A DNA stretch of 64,000 nt from DATKUC01 sp964553615 (lineage in GTDB: Bacteria > Spirochaetota > Spirochaetia > DSM-27196 > DATKUC01): positions 1 through 64,000 of the forward strand of contig CAZKMA010000016.1 in NCBI GenBank assembly GCA_964553615.1, given 5' to 3'. Positions 7,347 to 16,252 of the stretch are shown here, piece after piece. The position numbers and the translations under genes are program-made. Each line of letters opens with the position of its first letter. The stretch's first letter is position 1. Under the pieces are notes generated by a model. The model saw nothing but the letters and a program-made list of their open reading frames with translations, did no database searches and was not told the origin of the DNA.

Positions 7347-9857
7347 TCAGATATCGGAAACGCGCGGGACGTCGCTGTACAAGAATGATTCAATATCCGA
7401 CAGAACATGCGCGGAGTCTCCGAGACTCTTTCGGGTTTCCGGAAGAGACTTCAGAAATATCGCACCGTACGGTTTTCTTGTTATTCGTACATCGGTAACG
7501 AGTACAATTCCGCGATCCGTTCGTCTGCGCATGAGCCGCCCGAACCCCTGCTTCAGTTTCATGACCGCCTCGGGCAATGAAAGCTCCAGAAACGGGTTGC
7601 CTCCGCGCGCACGCAAAGCCTCTGTTCGGGCAACGATGATTGGATCGCTCGGCACGCGAAACGGAAGCCGGCAGATAATGACAACCTCCAGGGCTTCGCC
7701 CGGTGCATCAACCCCTTCCCAGAAACTTTCGGTTGCGAACAGGACGCTTGCGACATCCGTCTTGAAGCGTCCAAGAAGACGCGAACGGTCATCTTCGCCC
7801 TGCCGGAATGTCGTAATCCCAGCGTGCTCCAGCGCCGGCTTCACTACCGAGTACGTGCTCATGAGCATATCGTAGGACGTGAACAACACGAGTCCTCTGC
7901 CTTCGGTGAGCGTGAGCACATCAATGAGGAATGTACGCAGAAACTCAGTGTACCGGGAGTCATCGGGCAGCGGCGCGTCTGACGGTACACCGAGGAGGAC
8001 ACGGCTGTCGTACGGAAATGGCGAGGGGAACGAACCGGAAAGGATGTCCGAGGGATCCATACCGGCAAGCCCCACCCGGGACATCCAGAAGTCAAACCGA
8101 TCGCTGACCGTGAGGGTTGCACTGGTGAACAGCACCGACTCATACGGCTCGTACACCGCCTCCTGCATGACGGGAGCTATCTCGAGCGGTGTTACGTAGA
8201 ACCGAATAAACAGATCACGGGTAGATGTCCTGGCGCGCTCCATCCAGAACACCTTTTCGGGTGTTTCGTCAAATCCGCGATATTGCTGACACATTGCTCC
8301 TATCTCTTCCAGACGCCGAAGCACAATCCGCAGATCGTAGATCTCCGGAAGCTCCCGGTCATCTTCGGAGAGATTCTTGACATGACCTTCAATATGCTCG
8401 ACCAGATCAAGGAGCGCAATTTGAAGATTCTGCATGGGGTCCAGGATTTGAGCTCGAATACCGGAGGTTTGCTCACCAACCAGCCGAAGGCTCCCCGTTT
8501 CCGCGACCGCCGCCTGGGCAAGATCGTCCAGGTCATTCATTCTGTCCCGCACCACGGTCAGGAGCGCGGTCGCGTCGTCTACCGGTTCACCGAGAATCCG
8601 GGCGAACTGGACAAGCAGTCCGAAATTCCGTCCGCGCCGCGTTCGATGGAGCCGGGAGAGGTACTTGTAAACGCTGAACTTGCTGAACATGTCCGAGAAA
8701 TACGAAGTCGCCGCATTTTCGATGTTGTGTGCCTCATCGAATATAATGCGTTGAAAGGGCGGCAGCACCGCCGTGGTATCGTAGCCGACGCCGTGCAACC
8801 GCATGGCCAGGTCGGAAAACAGCAGGTGATGATTTGCAATGAGCAGCCTCGCCCCGGAGGCCTCACGGCGCGCCCTCAACACGAAGCATGTGTCCCGGTT
8901 CCTGCATCGCATTCCCGAACACGAATCCGCGTCCGAGCAAATCTGGGACCAGAGCGTCGGTTCGGGGACGAAGGGCAAATCGGATCTGCTGCCGGTCGCA
9001 GTCTCCCTGGCCCATTCCCTTATTGCCTTGAGCTCACTCGCGGTGTTGCTTTCTGCATCCTCGAAAAGCCCCGACTCCTCTTCAATCAACTCCTCGAGCC
9101 GGTTGAGACAGAGGTAATTGCCGCGGCCCTTCACGAGGACCACCTTGGCGTCGGTGCCGAGGAGTTTCTTGACGACCGGGATATCCTTCTCGGTCAATTG
9201 CTGCTGAAGGTTTATCGTTGCAGTTGAGACCACGACCCGTTCGTCGTTCTGGATTGCCCAGGCGAGCGCGGGAATCAGGTACGCGAAGGACTTGCCGACA
9301 CCGGTACCTGCCTCGGCCACGCCGATTCGGCTCTCATTCAGCGTCCGGATAACGAGACGCAGCATCGCAATCTGACTCTCGCGCGATTCGTAGTTTGGAA
9401 TGATCTCTCCAAGAGGGCCTGATTCCGATAGAAGGTCCTCCAGAATCGAGCTATCAATCGGCGTGAGCTCGCGCAGCGGTATCGGTTCGACAATGACATA
9501 AACACGTTCGACATCGTTATCGATGATGAAAGACCCTATTCCAAGATTTCCGATCTCGGCAGCAACGCCGATATCTGCCTTACTTGGCCGTAGAGTTCCA
9601 CCGGGGTGATTATGGATGACGACGTCGCCGCGTTCCAGGTGGGGCATCGGGGCCGGGACCTGCGAGAGATCGCCATGACCAACCGCCTGAACTGATTGGA
9701 CGATTCCTTCGGAATCAATATGCCCCACGAAGACCACTTCGGCCCCTTCAGAGTCGGCGATCTCGCGACGCATTGTTTCCCGTGCCGACGGGGCTATTCG
9801 TTCCTTTGCTTGCATGGAATCAAGAGTCCGGCAGGTTGAGCGACCCGCTTGCCACAC
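7347..9857 (-). CDS. dinG: DinG-family Fe-S helicase with an N-terminal JAMM (RadC-like) domain
   Basis: 836 aa. The N-terminal ~120 residues carry a JAMM metalloprotease-fold signature: Glu40, then HNHP with His82 and His84, Ser92 and Asp95, as in RadC/Mov34 domains. The rest is an XPD/DinG superfamily 2 helicase: Walker A GTGVGKS (~185-191), Fe-S cysteines NYLC and then SQICSDADSCSGMRCRNRDTC, FDEAHNIE, and a C-terminal domain with GRGLVLFTSY, FWEGVDAPG and QGFGRLMRRRTDRG. DinG unwinds 5'-3' and removes R-loops and other structures. The start is uncertain: GTG 9857 (16 nt after the punA stop) or ATG 9815, neither with a clear ribosome site. All key metal-ligand residues are present, so both modules may be active. 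The partner of the JAMM module is unknown. Confidence 0.93.
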   Translation of the reverse strand: MWQAGRSTCRTLDSMQAKERIAPSARETMRREIADSEGAEVVFVGHIDSEGIVQSVQAVGHGDLSQVPAPMPHLERGDVVIHNHPGGTLRPSKADIGVAAEIGNLGIGSFIIDNDVERVYVIVEPIPLRELTPIDSSILEDLLSESGPLGEIIPNYESRESQIAMLRLVIRTLNESRIGVAEAGTGVGKSFAYLIPALAWAIQNDERVVVSTATINLQQQLTEKDIPVVKKLLGTDAKVVLVKGRGNYLCLNRLEELIEEESGLFEDAESNTASELKAIREWARETATGSRSDLPFVPEPTLWSQICSDADSCSGMRCRNRDTCFVLRARREASGARLLIANHHLLFSDLAMRLHGVGYDTTAVLPPFQRIIFDEAHNIENAATSYFSDMFSKFSVYKYLSRLHRTRRGRNFGLLVQFARILGEPVDDATALLTVVRDRMNDLDDLAQAAVAETGSLRLVGEQTSGIRAQILDPMQNLQIALLDLVEHIEGHVKNLSEDDRELPEIYDLRIVLRRLEEIGAMCQQYRGFDETPEKVFWMERARTSTRDLFIRFYVTPLEIAPVMQEAVYEPYESVLFTSATLTVSDRFDFWMSRVGLAGMDPSDILSGSFPSPFPYDSRVLLGVPSDAPLPDDSRYTEFLRTFLIDVLTLTEGRGLVLFTSYDMLMSTYSVVKPALEHAGITTFRQGEDDRSRLLGRFKTDVASVLFATESFWEGVDAPGEALEVVIICRLPFRVPSDPIIVARTEALRARGGNPFLELSLPEAVMKLKQGFGRLMRRRTDRGIVLVTDVRITRKPYGAIFLKSLPETRKSLGDSAHVLSDIESFLYSDVPRVSDI

Positions 9858-9872
9858 CGGTGGCTACCACGG

Positions 9873-10688
9873 TCAGCCGTTCCCATCCAGAATTTTCCGG
9901 ACTACCGTCTGCAGAAGGCGGGAAAGTGTCTTCTCCACCTGCTTACCTGTTGCTACCACTTCGGCATGACTCAATCCGTCGCCGCTCATTCCTGCTGCAA
10001 GATTTGTGATGCACGAAATTCCGAGTACTTCCATGCCCAGATAGGAAGCGGCGATGACCTCGGGGACTGTGGACATGCCGACCATGTCCGCACCCACGGC
10101 GCGCAGCATTCCGATCTCCGCAGGAGTCTCATAACTCGGTCCGAGCATTGCAGCGTATACACCTTCACTGAGATCTTCGCCGGCAGCCTCCCGTGCGAGC
10201 TTTCTCAACGCCGGCGTGTAAGCGGCGGTCATATCCGGAAACCTCGGACCGAGCGAATTGTCGTTTGGTCCAACAAGCGGGTTTGTTCCCAGGAAATTGA
10301 GGTGATCCCGTATGAGAACCAGCTCGCCGGCATGGAACTCGGGATTTATTCCGCCGCAGGCGTTTGTGACAATGAGGGTTCGAACACCGAGGCTATGCAA
10401 CAGGAAGATCGGAAGCACCACGCTGTCCATGCTGTGGCCTTCGTAGTAATGAAACCGTCCAGCCATAACTGCCAGGGTATCTGAAAGCATCATAACACCA
10501 CGATGGCCCTGAACTGTCGGGACCGGGTAGCCGTCTATCTGTGAAAATGGTATTTCCGCTCCGCCAAACTCGCGGGCAACTTCAGATAATCCGGATCCAA
10601 GCACGATACCGATTCGCGGAGACTCCGCATGCGTTCGACGTATTGACTGTGATGCCTGCTGAAGCCGGGCGGTAAATTCCGAGGTCAT
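9873..10688 (-). CDS. punA: Purine-nucleoside phosphorylase (trimeric, PunA type)
   Basis: 271 aa, typical of the trimeric PNP-II class. It cleaves inosine and guanosine nucleosides with phosphate to free base and (deoxy)ribose-1-phosphate, for purine salvage. Visible: GIVLGSGLSEVA (~27-38, phosphate loop), VQGHRGVM, MAGRFHYYEGHSM (~75-87), TNACGGINPEF, SYETPAEI and CITNLAAGMSGDGLSH with the base-binding Asn. GGAGGG lies 2-7 nt before the ATG at 10688. dinG follows after 15 nt, so the two are probably co-transcribed. The xanthosine-specific relative XapA is an alternative that sequence reading cannot exclude. Confidence 0.95.
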   Translation of the reverse strand: MTSEFTARLQQASQSIRRTHAESPRIGIVLGSGLSEVAREFGGAEIPFSQIDGYPVPTVQGHRGVMMLSDTLAVMAGRFHYYEGHSMDSVVLPIFLLHSLGVRTLIVTNACGGINPEFHAGELVLIRDHLNFLGTNPLVGPNDNSLGPRFPDMTAAYTPALRKLAREAAGEDLSEGVYAAMLGPSYETPAEIGMLRAVGADMVGMSTVPEVIAASYLGMEVLGISCITNLAAGMSGDGLSHAEVVATGKQVEKTLSRLLQTVVRKILDGNG

Positions 10689-10745
10689 ATTCCCTCCAGG
10701 GTAGTGCGCCTGCTCACAGGCGCCGAGATGCTCGGTCTGTCTTCG

Positions 10746-10774
10746 TTGACAGAGGAGACACTATATGGTAACTC
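10746..10774 (+). promoter_or_regulatory. Possible promoter of asd-lysC
   Basis: A perfect -35 TTGACA (10746-10751), 17 bp and a poor -10 TAACTC (10769-10774), 41 bp before the asd GTG start. Only the -35 is convincing. Confidence 0.4.
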
Positions 10775-10814
10775 ATAACAGAAAAAAGTTGAATCGTATT
10801 TGAGGAGCCAATTC

Positions 10815-11855
10815 GTGAACAGCATACCGGTCGGAATTCTCGGCGCGACGGGCACCGTGGGACAGAAATTCATCTCCCTGCTTCAGGGGCATCCCTACTT
10901 CAGAATTGCCGAACTCGTTGCATCCGAGCGGTCCGCGGGAAAGAAATATGGCGAAGTCGTCAAATGGAAACAGGATATCCCGGTTCCGGATGCGGTTGCC
11001 TCCATGGAAATCAAGAGCATCGATGCGCCTTTGAGCGCCCGGATTCTATTTTCCGGCCTGGACAGTTCGGTAGCCGGTCCGGCAGAGACACGATATGCCG
11101 AAGCAGGACACGTCGTCATCAGCAACAGCAAGAACCACCGGATGGACCCTGACGTTCCGCTTATTATTCCGGAGATCAATCCCGATCACTTTGAAATTGT
11201 CAAACGGCAGAAGCACTCGGGTGCGATAATTACAAACTCGAACTGCTCGACTATGTTCCTCGCCATGGCTCTCGCTCCGCTTCATGCCGCCTTCGGCGTC
11301 GAGGCGGTGCAGGTAACAACCATGCAGGCAATCTCCGGCGCAGGCTACCCCGGCGTAGCATCTATGGACATTCTGGGCAACGTGGTCCCGTACATTGCCG
11401 ATGAAGAGGAAAAGATGCAGTCGGAACCGCAGAAGATCCTTGGATCGCTCACCGCAGACGGAATCGAGCCCGCTCCGTTCGTGATAAGCGCGCAGTGTAA
11501 TCGGGTGGCTGTATTCGATGGGCATACCGAAACCGTGTCGATCAAGTTCAAAAACAAGCCCACAATTGACGAGGTGAAACGCGTGCTCGCAGAGTTCAGG
11601 GGTATTCCTCAGCAGAAGGGGCTTCCCTCGGCACCGATGCATCCAATTATCGTTACCGATCAGCCGGATCACCCCCAACCTGCCCGGGATATCTGGCTTG
11701 AACGGGGAATGGCCACGGTGGTTGGCCGGATCCGTCCGTGCCCGATATTCGACGTGAAAATGGTAATTCTCGGTCATAACACCGTTCGAGGTGCCGCAGG
11801 AGCCGCAATATTGAACGGAGAGACCTACGTAGAGCTCGGATATCTCGAATCATGA
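10815..11855 (+). CDS. asd: Aspartate-semialdehyde dehydrogenase
   Basis: 346 aa. It reduces aspartyl-4-phosphate to aspartate semialdehyde with NADPH, the branch point to lysine/diaminopimelate, threonine and methionine. Visible: NADP loop GILGATGTVGQKF (~7-19), active-site cysteine in NSNCSTMF (Cys144), QAISGAGYPGVASMDI and the C-terminal GAAGAAILNGE. The wording and spacing of these motifs fit the archaeal/fungal-like ASADH branch rather than the E. coli branch. I chose GTG 10815 because GAGGAG lies 7 nt upstream; an in-frame TTG at 10800 is less likely. It overlaps lysC by four bases (ATGA), so translation is probably coupled. Confidence 0.96.
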   Translation: MNSIPVGILGATGTVGQKFISLLQGHPYFRIAELVASERSAGKKYGEVVKWKQDIPVPDAVASMEIKSIDAPLSARILFSGLDSSVAGPAETRYAEAGHVVISNSKNHRMDPDVPLIIPEINPDHFEIVKRQKHSGAIITNSNCSTMFLAMALAPLHAAFGVEAVQVTTMQAISGAGYPGVASMDILGNVVPYIADEEEKMQSEPQKILGSLTADGIEPAPFVISAQCNRVAVFDGHTETVSIKFKNKPTIDEVKRVLAEFRGIPQQKGLPSAPMHPIIVTDQPDHPQPARDIWLERGMATVVGRIRPCPIFDVKMVILGHNTVRGAAGAAILNGETYVELGYLES

Positions 11856-13189
11856 TTGTACTGAAATTCGGCGGCACCTCCGTTCAGGATGCGGCCCACA
11901 TGGACCGGGTCCTCGACATCGCCGAGACCCAGATAGGACGGGCACCGCTCCTGGTCTCCTCCGCAATGGCGAAGGCCACGGACGCACTGGTGCAGATCGG
12001 AATCGACGCGATCTCGCCCGATGCAACCGAAGCGTTCGCTTCGGTGGACAGGCTTCGGGAACACCATCTGAGCACTGCCCATGAGTTCCTGCACGGTACA
12101 AATCTGGACGCTGCGGTTGCGGGGCTTTCAGATCTCCTGGGGCAGCTACTTTCGCTGACAAAAGGACTCGCTCTCCTTCGTGAATGTACGCCGCGAACGA
12201 CCGACGCGCTACTCTCTTTCGGCGAACTCCTTTCAACAACGATCCTGTACCACCGGGCGCGAGAACGCGGAATGAACGTGGAGTTCATCGATAGCCGAAA
12301 GATCGTCCGCACCGATGAAGACTTTACCCATGCTGCGGTTGATTTCCAAGAGACGAACCGACTTGTCCGGGAGGCAATCCATGCGGCTCCTGGAACACTC
12401 CTCATTACCCAGGGGTTCATCGGATCCACCGAACGAGGCGTAACTACCACGCTCGGTCGTGGAGGATCGGACTACACGGCCACAATAATCGGTTCGGCGC
12501 TGGACGCCGAAGAGGTTCAGATCTGGACCGATGTGAACGGAATCATGACTTCCGATCCCCGTGTTGTGAAAACGGCTGTGACCATCCCCGGAATCAGCTA
12601 CGAGGAGGCTGCCGAACTTGCATACTTCGGTGCAAAGGTGGTTCACCCGTCAACAATCCAGCCTGCAGTTGAAAAGGGAATTCCGGTCTGGGTAAAGAAC
12701 ACCCGGGATCCGGACGGATTGTCGACCTGTATCTCGAACGACAGAAGTGCCACCGGGCTCCGTGCAATCGCTTCCAAGAAACAGATTACCGTTATTACCG
12801 TTGACTCCTCCCGCATGTTGAATGCGTACGGCTTCCTCAGCGCAATTTTTTCGGTCTTCGAGCGCCATCGCATTTCGGTGGACCTGATTGCGACTTCCGA
12901 AGTCTCGGTATCCATGACCGTGGACAGTCCCGTCAACGTCCAGCGTGCCGTCAGTGATCTTGGCCGTTTTGGACGGGTGACTGTGGACGCGAACGAGAGT
13001 ATTATTTGTCTTGTGGGGCGGGACCTGTGGAAGGATACCACCTTCATTGGACGGGTCTTTGGGGTTCTTCGGGGCGTACCGGTGAGAATGATTTCACTTG
13101 GCTCTTCCGACATCAATTTGTCGCTCGTTGTCCCCGAAGCTGAAGCCGATAATTCGGTTCGGCGTCTCCACACGGAGTTTTTCTCGTAA
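11852..13189 (+). CDS. lysC: Aspartate kinase
   Basis: 445 aa. It phosphorylates aspartate at the 4-carboxyl, the first step of the pathway continued by asd. Visible: the amino-acid-kinase start MIVLKFGGTSVQDA, the catalytic domain to ~290 (TLGRGGSDYTATIIG, WTDVNGIMTSDPRVV, AAELAYFGAKVVHP), then two ACT domains (ITVITVDSSRMLNAYGF; SIICLVGRDLWKD) that normally bind lysine or threonine for feedback. Length and layout fit the monofunctional LysC/ThrA-like class. The start overlaps the asd stop by four bases. A 22-nt palindrome follows the stop. Confidence 0.96.
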   Translation: MIVLKFGGTSVQDAAHMDRVLDIAETQIGRAPLLVSSAMAKATDALVQIGIDAISPDATEAFASVDRLREHHLSTAHEFLHGTNLDAAVAGLSDLLGQLLSLTKGLALLRECTPRTTDALLSFGELLSTTILYHRARERGMNVEFIDSRKIVRTDEDFTHAAVDFQETNRLVREAIHAAPGTLLITQGFIGSTERGVTTTLGRGGSDYTATIIGSALDAEEVQIWTDVNGIMTSDPRVVKTAVTIPGISYEEAAELAYFGAKVVHPSTIQPAVEKGIPVWVKNTRDPDGLSTCISNDRSATGLRAIASKKQITVITVDSSRMLNAYGFLSAIFSVFERHRISVDLIATSEVSVSMTVDSPVNVQRAVSDLGRFGRVTVDANESIICLVGRDLWKDTTFIGRVFGVLRGVPVRMISLGSSDINLSLVVPEAEADNSVRRLHTEFFS

Positions 13190-13192
13190 AAT

Positions 13193-13214
13193 TCGTGCAC
13201 CGGCCGGTGCACGA
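13193..13214. repeat. Perfect 22-nt palindrome after lysC
   Basis: TCGTGCACCGG followed directly by its reverse complement, starting 4 nt after the lysC stop and 59 nt before the J-domain gene. As RNA it could form a 9-bp stem with a GGCC tetraloop, but no T-run follows, so it is not a standard terminator. As DNA it has the form of a dimeric regulator site. Confidence 0.6.
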
Positions 13215-13272
13215 CACAAAACGCTGCAGAGACTTCGCACCATTCCGCGATCTCTGCGTGAGGGAAGATACG

Positions 13273-13716
13273 GTGGACGGCATATTCGACAGACTGGGAA
13301 ATCTCATCCGATCGATCATCCCGGAGAGCGATGGAAGCGCAGGATCACAACACCGCGGCTCTTTAGATCCGGACATGGACGCGGCATGGGATGAGCTCGA
13401 CGAGTTTCTGGAGACTGGAGCAAACAGCGAGCGACCCGACAGCGCTCGTTCGGGGAACCGACCGAACGGTACGCGGCCCGCAGCTGCTGCAGGCAGTGTC
13501 CCGGAGGCGCTGCGGCAGGACTACGGCAATCTTGAACTCCCGCCCGGTGCACCGTTCAATGCAGTACGAAAGGCGTACAAGAATCTCCTCATTGAATATC
13601 ATCCGGACAAACATTCATCGAGCCCGGCAAAACAGCAGCTGGCCAATGAGATAACCAAGAAGATCAACCAATCATTTCAGCGTATCAAGCATTACGAGGA
13701 GACCGGGACCGTATAG
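13273..13716 (+). CDS. Small protein with a C-terminal J domain
   Basis: 147 aa from GTG 13273. The first ~80 residues are acidic and low in complexity. Residues ~83-147 form a J domain, with helix II (FNAVRKAYKNLLIEY), the HPD motif at ~110-112 (YHPDKHS) and helix III (EITKKINQSFQRIKHYEE). J domains stimulate DnaK-type ATPases. No Gly/Phe or zinc-finger region is present, so it is a J-only adaptor rather than DnaJ. GAGGGA lies 6-7 nt before GTG 13273. An upstream in-frame GTG at 13195 sits inside the palindrome and lacks a ribosome site. It follows asd-lysC on the same strand; the substrate is unknown. Confidence 0.85.
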   Translation: MDGIFDRLGNLIRSIIPESDGSAGSQHRGSLDPDMDAAWDELDEFLETGANSERPDSARSGNRPNGTRPAAAAGSVPEALRQDYGNLELPPGAPFNAVRKAYKNLLIEYHPDKHSSSPAKQQLANEITKKINQSFQRIKHYEETGTV

Positions 13717-13736
13717 ACTCGCGACCGGACAGCTCT

Positions 13737-15086
13737 CTACTCTTCGATATGGTACTCGGCAATCTTTCGATGCAGAGTCTTACGACCAATTCCAAGCATT
13801 TCAGCGGTCTTGCTCTTGTTCCCCTTGTTGAGACTCAGAGTATTCCGAATGATCTCTCGCTCGGCCTCCGACAGCGTTGCTCCGAGGTCGATCTTGATGT
13901 AGTTCTCATCGGTGTCCAGACCGACCGACGGCGGAAGATCGTCGATGGTAATGATATTGCCCTTGCACATTACCACCGCGCTCTCGATGCAGTTTCGCAG
14001 TTCCCGGACATTGCCCGGCCACGCGTGATTGTACAGTGCCGAACGCGCCTTCGGATCAATCCCCTCGATCTGCTTGCCATTTTCCTGGGAAAACTCCTTG
14101 AGGAATGCTGCGATGAGCAGCGGGATATCCTCCTTCCGCTCGCGCAGAGGAGGGACCAGAATATTCACAACATTGAGCCGATAGTAGAGATCTTCCCTGA
14201 ACGCGCCGCGTGAGATCTCTTCTTTCAGATCCTTGTTGGTCGCCGAGACAATGCGCACGTCAGCCTCTATTGTCTCCTCGCCTCCGACCCGTTCGAACTT
14301 CTTGTCCTGGAGAACCCGAAGGATCTTGATCTGCACCGCCTGATTGATCTCCCCGATTTCGTCCAGGAAGATACTGCCGGTATGGGCGAGTTCGAAGCGG
14401 CCTCGCTTCCGCGCTATGGCACCGGTGAAGGCGCCCTTCTCGTGACCGAACAGCTCGCTTTCCAGAAGAGACTCGGACAGGGCGGCACAGTGCACCTTTA
14501 TGAACGGCTTTTCGCCGCGCTGCGACAGATTATGAATAGCGTCTGCAATGAGTTCCTTACCTACACCACTCTCCCCGGTTATGAGAACGGATGCCTTGGT
14601 GGGAGCAACCTGCTGCACGACTTCGAAGATCCGCCGCATAATGGAACTCTTCCCGATAATGTTACGGAATTGCCGTTGCTTCGAGAGTTCGTCCTGAAGT
14701 GCACGATGCTGGAGGACAAGCTCACGCGTCTGAAGTGCCCGCTTTACCAGGAGCGAAAGACGATCAAGGTTCACCGGCTTGGTAAGGAAATCGTACGCAC
14801 CGTCGCGCATTGCCCGCACTGCTGTCTCAATGGTCCCATGGCCGGTCAGAATGATTACGGGTATGGTCGGATGAGAGCCCGATATGTTTCGCAGGAGCTC
14901 TTCTCCCGAAACGCGCGGCATCTTGAGGTCGGCAATGACAAGGTCTACATCTTCATCATTCACATAGGTCATTGCCTCTTCGCCGTCCGCAGCAAGGAGA
15001 ACCTCATGCCCGTCGAGTTCCAGAGCACGGCCGAGCCCTTCGCGGATGTTCTTCTCATCGTCCACTACCAGTACGTTGAACTTCAT
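13737..15086 (-). CDS. atoC: NtrC/AtoC-family sigma-54-dependent response regulator
   Basis: 449 aa. A receiver (1-120, phospho-acceptor Asp53 in VIADLKMP, TKP lysine motif), a sigma-54-interacting AAA+ domain (Walker A GESGVGKE at ~171-178, the sigma-54 contact loop GAFTGA at 218-223, GSIFLDEIGE) and a Fis-type helix-turn-helix at the C-terminus (NKSKTAEMLGIGRKTLHRKI). All residues for phosphorylation, ATP hydrolysis and RpoN contact are present, so it should activate sigma-54 promoters. It is translated with the upstream histidine kinase (4-base overlap) and is the last gene of the murG operon. As I recall, Treponema has the same pair, called AtoS/AtoC. It is the only such activator in the window and a candidate for the promoter at 5954-5971. 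Confidence 0.96.
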   Translation of the reverse strand: MKFNVLVVDDEKNIREGLGRALELDGHEVLLAADGEEAMTYVNDEDVDLVIADLKMPRVSGEELLRNISGSHPTIPVIILTGHGTIETAVRAMRDGAYDFLTKPVNLDRLSLLVKRALQTRELVLQHRALQDELSKQRQFRNIIGKSSIMRRIFEVVQQVAPTKASVLITGESGVGKELIADAIHNLSQRGEKPFIKVHCAALSESLLESELFGHEKGAFTGAIARKRGRFELAHTGSIFLDEIGEINQAVQIKILRVLQDKKFERVGGEETIEADVRIVSATNKDLKEEISRGAFREDLYYRLNVVNILVPPLRERKEDIPLLIAAFLKEFSQENGKQIEGIDPKARSALYNHAWPGNVRELRNCIESAVVMCKGNIITIDDLPPSVGLDTDENYIKIDLGATLSEAEREIIRNTLSLNKGNKSKTAEMLGIGRKTLHRKIAEYHIEE

Positions 15087-16252
15087 GAATCTGCACCCTC
15101 CCAGCTCAGCAGATGCTGGTACCGTTGCGGAATTGGCAACGTAATAGAAAACGTGGAACCCTTCTCTTCCTGCGTGGCGACCGCTATTTCTCCCATGTGC
15201 TCCTTTACGACCTTGTACACGAGTGTAAGTCCCAGTCCGGAACCGAAATCCTTGGTGGTAAAATATGGCTCGAAGATCTTGTTCATGACCTCCGAGGACA
15301 TCCCAATGCCGGTATCGGCGATGTGAAGAATGGCTTCGTCTCCCCGCCGTTCGGTTGTAACCCTGAGACTCCCACCGTTCGGCATAGCCGAAATACCGTT
15401 CTTGATAATGTTGAGGATTGCCTGCTTCATGTACTTTTCATCGAGCATGACAGGAGGGAGTGATTCATCCAGCTCCTCGATTATCGAGATATTTGCCTCT
15501 TCAAGCTCGTAACGCACAAACTCGAGCAGATCGGCGACCACGCGGTTCAGATCACTTTCCTCGAGTTTCGTGTCCATCGGGCGCACCGCGAACAGGAAGT
15601 CCACCACAATGCGATTGAGCCGCTCAACTTCCTCGTTCACTATATCGATAAACGGCTGTATGGTGGATGCATCCACCGTAGAGCCCTTGCGAATTGCTTT
15701 CTGGATAAGCTGGATGTGGATGCCGATTGATCCGAGCGGATTCTTGATTTCGTGCGCCACCCCCGCCGCCAGCGTAGTCAGAGACGCCAGACTCTCCGCA
15801 CGTCTGAGCCTCGCCTCTCTGCCGCGCTTCTCGGTAATGTCGTCTATGTGAAGGATGTTCCCCTGGATATGTCCTGCATGTACCAGCGGCGTAATGCTGC
15901 ATGAAAGAACCCGCGTAATGCCTTTGACTTCAAGGGTGAATTCCTGATCCGTGACCGATTCCTGATTCTCGAGAACATCCCGTACGAAGTCAGAAATCTG
16001 TTCGTCCTGGATTGCATCCCAAACCGCGTGCTCATAGATTTCCGAAGAGGAAAATGGGACCAGCCGTTCGGCGGACTTGTTGTAGAGCACGAGATTGTGG
16101 TTTACGTCGGATACGATAACGCCTTCTCCGAGCGAATCGAGAACAACCTCCATTCGCTCGTTCTCCGACGCCAAATCGTACAGAAGTGCGTGGATTTGAG
16201 CCTTGTCCAGCTTCGGTAGCTTTTTCAGTGCACGCTGAAGGAACTTTCTCAA
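15083..16252 (-). CDS. atoS: PAS-containing sensor histidine kinase, partner of the NtrC-type regulator
   Basis: 389 aa, no membrane segment visible, so cytosolic. A PAS domain (~32-140, VVLDSLGEGVIVSDVNHNLVLYN), a HisKA box with His167 (AAGVAHEIKNPLGS) and a HATPase_c domain with the N box (NIIKNGISAM), G1 (DTGIGM) and G2 (GSGLGL). It should autophosphorylate and pass phosphate to the regulator encoded directly downstream, whose start overlaps its stop by four bases. Its own start overlaps holB by four bases. The signal sensed by the PAS domain is unknown. The name atoS follows Treponema usage and does not imply acetoacetate sensing. Confidence 0.95.
   Translation of the reverse strand: MRKFLQRALKKLPKLDKAQIHALLYDLASENERMEVVLDSLGEGVIVSDVNHNLVLYNKSAERLVPFSSSEIYEHAVWDAIQDEQISDFVRDVLENQESVTDQEFTLEVKGITRVLSCSITPLVHAGHIQGNILHIDDITEKRGREARLRRAESLASLTTLAAGVAHEIKNPLGSIGIHIQLIQKAIRKGSTVDASTIQPFIDIVNEEVERLNRIVVDFLFAVRPMDTKLEESDLNRVVADLLEFVRYELEEANISIIEELDESLPPVMLDEKYMKQAILNIIKNGISAMPNGGSLRVTTERRGDEAILHIADTGIGMSSEVMNKIFEPYFTTKDFGSGLGLTLVYKVVKEHMGEIAVATQEEKGSTFSITLPIPQRYQHLLSWEGADS

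Noticed and set aside
13195..13272. Upstream GTG (13195) as the start of the J-domain protein
   Set aside because: It lies inside the palindrome, has no ribosome site and adds residues without similarity; GTG 13273 has GAGGGA at good spacing.
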